Below are positions 5,547-7,750 of a DNA stretch of 7,750 nucleotides, piece after piece (position 1 is the first letter of the stretch; each line of letters begins with the position of its first letter). The stretch is from Pseudomonadota bacterium (GTDB lineage Bacteria > Pseudomonadota > Gammaproteobacteria > Xanthomonadales > Xanthomonadaceae). The position numbers and the translations under genes were made by a program. The DNA lies in contig JAFAEU010000011.1 of assembly GCA_023423855.1 (NCBI GenBank), positions 1 through 7,750 of the forward strand, in the 5' to 3' direction. The notes under the pieces were generated by a model. That model made no database searches and was not told the DNA's origin. It saw only the letters and a program-made list of their open reading frames with translations.

Positions 5547-5759
5547 ATGACCCAGACCCTGTATGCCCAGGACGAAGCCGGCAACCGCCACAAGGTGATC
5601 CAGCGCGTCGAATCCGCGCACGAGGACGAGCCGGGCCCCGAGCACGGCACGGCGCGCCTGGTGTACTCGCTCGACGACGGCACGCCGGTGCGGCGCGTGG
5701 ACAACGACACCTTCCAGGTGGTCAGCACCGGCGCCTACATCTCCACCGTGCGCGACTGA
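5547..5759 (+). CDS. Small protein of unknown function, 70 residues
   Basis: I do not recognise this protein. ATG 5547 follows GGAGG with 7 bases between, and TGA 5757-5759 ends it. The sequence is acidic and looks mostly beta: an N-terminal MTQTLYAQDEAG strand-turn, a charged loop (ESAHEDEPGPEHG), then strands LVYSLDDGTPVRRVDNDTF and VVSTGAYIS. The second half reads like a small beta-domain with the repeated pattern of hydrophobic strand, Asp-rich turn, hydrophobic strand. There is no signal peptide, Cys or membrane segment. It converges on the CysB-type gene with only 6 bases between the stop codons, so transcripts from the two strands may overlap. A function cannot be assigned. Confidence 0.7.
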   Translation: MTQTLYAQDEAGNRHKVIQRVESAHEDEPGPEHGTARLVYSLDDGTPVRRVDNDTFQVVSTGAYISTVRD

Positions 5760-5765
5760 ACGCCT

Positions 5766-6752
5766 TCAGATGGTGATCGGCTGGCTCAGCTCGCGCCAGG
5801 TCGGCGGGGTCGGCCAGTCGGCGTCGAGGTTGCCTTCGAGCACGCGGCGCAGGTCGCGGCGGTCGAGCTGCGGCGCGATGCCGTGCAGCAGCGCCAGCGC
5901 GTATTCGCGCAGCACGCGGCCGCGCGGAACCACCGCCCAGGTGATGCACTCGGGGATTTGCGCCGGGGCTTCGAGGATGCGCAGGTCCTCGTCCTCGCGC
6001 AGCCCGATCGCCATCTCCGCCAGCAGCCCCGCGCCGAGGCCGGCGCGCACGTAGGTCTTGATGAGGTTGGCGTCGCGCGCGGTCATCGCCACCTGCGGCT
6101 CGACCCCGGCGCTGGTGAAGGCACGCCGCATCGACGAGTCCGCGCGGGTCGAGGACTCGTAGCTGATCAGCGGGTGCTGCGCGAGTTCGGCCAGCGTCGG
6201 CGCGCGCTGCAGCGCGGCCAGCGGATGCGCCTTCGGCACCAGCAGCACGCGCCGCCAGCGGTACAGCGGCACCGCGAGTCCGCCCGCGGGCGTGCTGCCG
6301 GCGGTGCTGATCAGGGCGAGGTCGGCACCCTCGTGCACGAGCTGGTGCAGGACCTCGGCATCGCCGGCCGCCTGCAGGTCGACGTTGACCTGCGGGAACT
6401 CGCGCTTGATCGCGGCGATCACCGGCGGCAGCACGTAGCGCGCCTGGGTGTGGGTGGTGGCCAGCAGCAGGCGGCCGCTGTACTCGCCGCGCTCGTTGGC
6501 GGCGTAGCTGCGGATGTTGGCGGCCTCGGCCAGGATCCTGCGCGCGTGCTCCAGCACCCGCTCGCCGGCCGGGGCGATGCCCTCCAGGCTGCGGCCGCGG
6601 CGCACGAACAGCTGGAAGCCGAGTTCGTCCTCCAGCTGCTTGAGCTGCTTCGACAGGCCCGGCTGGGTGGCGTGCACGCGCTCGGCCGCGAGCGTGATGT
6701 TCAGCCCGGAATCGGCGATGGCGACGAGGTAGCGCAGCTGGGTCAGGGTCAT
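5766..6752 (-). CDS. cysB: CysB-type LysR-family regulator of sulfur assimilation
   Basis: The 328-residue protein is close to the length of E. coli CysB (324) and aligns with it from the first residues. The N-terminal winged helix-turn-helix lies at about 17-38 (LNITLAAERV, TQPGLSKQLKQLEDELG). The effector domain begins with ATTHTQARY at 98-106, so Thr100, Thr102 and Gln103, which bind sulfate or N-acetylserine in CysB, occupy identical positions. The DANLIKTYVRAGLGAGLLAEMA block also matches the family. By my alignment Thr149 of CysB becomes Ser and Thr202 is displaced or lost, so the ligand pocket may differ. CysB activates cysteine-biosynthesis genes under sulfur limitation and represses itself. 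Its divergent neighbour, cysG, supports the role. ATG 6752 has only a weak ribosome site, but it fits the family start exactly. Confidence 0.88.
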   Translation of the reverse strand: MTLTQLRYLVAIADSGLNITLAAERVHATQPGLSKQLKQLEDELGFQLFVRRGRSLEGIAPAGERVLEHARRILAEAANIRSYAANERGEYSGRLLLATTHTQARYVLPPVIAAIKREFPQVNVDLQAAGDAEVLHQLVHEGADLALISTAGSTPAGGLAVPLYRWRRVLLVPKAHPLAALQRAPTLAELAQHPLISYESSTRADSSMRRAFTSAGVEPQVAMTARDANLIKTYVRAGLGAGLLAEMAIGLREDEDLRILEAPAQIPECITWAVVPRGRVLREYALALLHGIAPQLDRRDLRRVLEGNLDADWPTPPTWRELSQPITI

Positions 6753-6789
6753 GCCGGGGTCCGCGCGGCGTTGGTTTCCGCCGCAACTT

Positions 6790-6815
6790 CATCCTTTCAT
6801 CATGATGGAAAGATG
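6790..6815. promoter_or_regulatory. 26-bp imperfect palindrome, candidate CysB autoregulatory site
   Basis: The dyad pairs 11 of 13 positions, with a perfect 10-bp core CATCATGATG (6798-6807) and TTTC/GGAAA flanks. It contains a LysR T-N11-A spacing (6797 and 6809). It lies a few bases downstream of the predicted cysB start site (about 6818), a placement suited to autorepression; E. coli CysB also binds over its own start site. Confidence 0.45.
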
Positions 6816-6824
6816 GATTTTGCG

Positions 6825-6853
6825 ATCATAGCGACGCCTGCGAGGCCTGTCCA
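6825..6853 (-). promoter_or_regulatory. Near-consensus sigma-70 promoter for cysB
   Basis: Reading the minus strand, TGGACA (6853-6848) is one base off the -35 consensus and TATGAT (6830-6825) one base off the -10 consensus, with the ideal 17-base spacer. The predicted transcription start is near 6818. This is the best promoter match in the window. Confidence 0.6.
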
Positions 6854-6867
6854 CGCGCGTCCGCAGC

Positions 6868-6892
6868 CGCTTATGCCGATGGAGCATAAGCG
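6868..6892. promoter_or_regulatory. LysR-type operator dyad, candidate CysB site
   Basis: CGCTTATGC (6868-6876) and GCATAAGCG (6884-6892) form a perfect 9-bp inverted repeat around a 7-base spacer. T6874 and A6886 give the LysR T-N11-A spacing. The centre (6880) is about 65 bases upstream of the predicted cysG start site and about 62 upstream of that of cysB, the classic position of a LysR recognition site. The spacer shares GATGGA with the palindrome at 6790-6815. Confidence 0.5.
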
Positions 6893-6932
6893 CAGGAACG
6901 GTCGCCATTTCCACCAGCGGCCTGCGAATCGC

Positions 6933-6938
6933 TAGCGT
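6933..6938 (+). promoter_or_regulatory. Candidate -10 box (TAGCGT) for cysG
   Basis: TAGCGT, preceded by GC as at 5511-5518, lies 30 bases before ATG 6969. The -35 position (6910-6915, TCCACC) matches consensus at only three of six bases, which would suit a promoter needing an activator such as CysB. Confidence 0.4.
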
Positions 6939-6968
6939 CAGCCTCCCGACCCGCCCGCTTCCGTGCCG

Positions 6969-7750
6969 ATGCCCAGCCCCGCTGCCGCCGACCGCCTGTT
7001 CCCGCTGTTCGCCGACCTGCGCGGCCGGACCGTCGTGGTCGTCGGCGGCGGCGCGGTGGCCGCGCGCAAGGTCGAGGCGCTGCGTGGCACGGGGGCGCGG
7101 ATCGTGGTCGGCGCGCCCGCGCTCGAACCGGAACTGGCGCTGCTGGCCGCCAATGGCGAACTCGAACACATCGAAGGCCGCTTCGAACCGGGCTGGCTGG
7201 ACCAGGCCTGGCTCGCCATCGCCGCGACCGACGATGCCGGCGTGAACCGCGCCGTCGCCGAAGCGGGCGAAGCGCGGCGCGTCTGGGTCAACGTGGTCGA
7301 CGATGCCGAACTGGCGCGCGTGCACCTGCCGGCGCGGGTCGAGCGCGGACCGCTGCAGATCGCGATCTCCAGCGGCGGCGGCGCGCCGATGCTGGCGCGG
7401 CTGGTGCGCGAGCGGCTGGAAACGCAGTTCGACGAATCCTTCGGCGCGCTGGCGCAGCTGCTGTCGCGCCATCGCGAGCGCATCCGCGCGCGATGGCCCG
7501 ACCTCGCCCAGCGCCGCCGCGCCTTCGAGCGCCTGCTCGCCGGCCCGCTGCAGGGCCTGCTGCGCCGTCGCCGGCACATCGAGGCCGAACGCGCCTTCGA
7601 CCTGGCGCTGAAGTCCGGCGGCGATGCCGCCGCGGCGCGCGGCCACGTCGCCCTGGTCGGCGCCGGTCCCGGCGACGCCGGCCTGCTGACCCTGCGCGCG
7701 CTGCGCCTGCTCGGCGAGGCCGACGTGATCCTGCACGACAGCCTGGTCAG
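6969..7750 (+). CDS. cysG: Siroheme synthase CysG, 3' end outside window
   Basis: Partial gene: 260 codons are visible and the frame is still open at the right edge. The N-terminal part is the precorrin-2 dehydrogenase/sirohydrochlorin ferrochelatase domain, with NAD-binding VVVVGGGAVAARK (22-34), AATDD (85-89), NVVDD with Asp111 (E. coli Asp104, catalytic) and ISSGGG with Ser135 (E. coli Ser128). From residue 225 the uroporphyrinogen-III methyltransferase domain begins (GHVALVGAGPGDAGLLTLRA), so this is the bifunctional fusion that makes siroheme, the cofactor of sulfite reductase. ATG 6969 is preferred; GTG 6963 is in frame, 6 bases earlier, and neither has a good Shine-Dalgarno. Divergent from the CysB-type gene, it is probably the first gene of a sulfur-assimilation unit. 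Confidence 0.92.
   Translation, partial: MPSPAAADRLFPLFADLRGRTVVVVGGGAVAARKVEALRGTGARIVVGAPALEPELALLAANGELEHIEGRFEPGWLDQAWLAIAATDDAGVNRAVAEAGEARRVWVNVVDDAELARVHLPARVERGPLQIAISSGGGAPMLARLVRERLETQFDESFGALAQLLSRHRERIRARWPDLAQRRRAFERLLAGPLQGLLRRRRHIEAERAFDLALKSGGDAAAARGHVALVGAGPGDAGLLTLRALRLLGEADVILHDSLV

Larger units (their letters stand above)
6753..6968. promoter_or_regulatory. Divergent cysB/cysG control region
   Basis: The 216-base spacer contains, from the cysB side: a 5' leader of about 66 bases, a 26-bp imperfect palindrome (6790-6815), a minus-strand promoter (6825-6853), a LysR-type dyad (6868-6892) and a plus-strand -10 box (6933-6938). It is notably less GC-rich than its surroundings around 6785-6835 and 6871-6890, as expected of regulatory DNA. 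Confidence 0.6.

Noticed and set aside
5766..6752. Frameshift or pseudogenisation in the regulator or cysG
   Set aside because: Both read continuously with family motifs in register; no internal stop or break was seen.
6753..6792. Minus-strand ATG at 6792 starting MKL, like E. coli CysB, as the cysB start
   Set aside because: It is in a different reading frame from the CysB protein and continues into Arg/Pro-rich sequence; the MKL match is coincidence, with no sign of a frameshift.
6789..7736. Long minus-strand frame antisense to cysG
   Set aside because: The plus strand encodes unmistakable CysG motifs; the minus frame is a composition artefact and would overlap the cysB promoter.
1..7750. 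CRISPR array, tRNA, rRNA, transposase or phage module
   Set aside because: No regularly spaced direct repeats, cloverleaf-like segments, rRNA signatures or mobile-element proteins were found on either strand.

Overview
This is a GC-rich chromosomal stretch whose protein sequences look most like the Xanthomonadaceae/Lysobacteraceae (Lysobacter, Luteimonas and relatives). The grounds are the xanthomonad-like polysaccharide deacetylase, the CysB-type regulator, the divergent cysB/cysG pair, and recurrent GTCAT-type intergenic repeats. The genus is inferred, because no rRNA or marker gene is present. There is no sign of a phage, transposase, CRISPR array, tRNA or rRNA.

Left part (1-2340, plus strand): the 3' portion of a secreted NodB-type polysaccharide deacetylase, cut by the window edge, is followed by about 417 bases of non-coding DNA carrying two inverted-repeat elements. 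Next comes a membrane-bound diguanylate cyclase (MASE2 sensor plus GGDEF domain) that probably starts at a TTG codon. It converges, with a 43-base gap holding a strong hairpin, on a minus-strand oxidoreductase that closely resembles periplasmic glucose-fructose oxidoreductase and starts with a Tat-like signal.

Middle (3485-5759): a 290-base divergent spacer contains another GTCAT repeat and separates the oxidoreductase from a plus-strand serine-hydrolase lipoprotein of the beta-lactamase/esterase family. Two small plus-strand genes of unknown function (65 and 70 residues) follow. Each has a strong Shine-Dalgarno sequence and they share a similar promoter-to-start leader.

Right part (5766-7750): a CysB-type LysR regulator on the minus strand is divergent from cysG (siroheme synthase), which runs off the right edge. 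The 216-base spacer is the most informative regulatory DNA here. It has a near-consensus sigma-70 promoter for cysB, an imperfect 26-bp palindrome just after the predicted cysB start site, a weak promoter for cysG, and a perfect 9-bp inverted repeat with the LysR T-N11-A layout, centred about 62-65 bases upstream of both predicted start sites. This fits CysB controlling siroheme supply for sulfite reduction and also its own gene.

The genes are otherwise not an obvious single pathway: cell-surface carbohydrate chemistry, c-di-GMP signalling, a periplasmic sugar oxidoreductase, a surface hydrolase and sulfur assimilation lie side by side. I see no clear new multi-gene system. The best leads are the cysB/cysG control region, the matched leaders of the two small genes and the repeat family.
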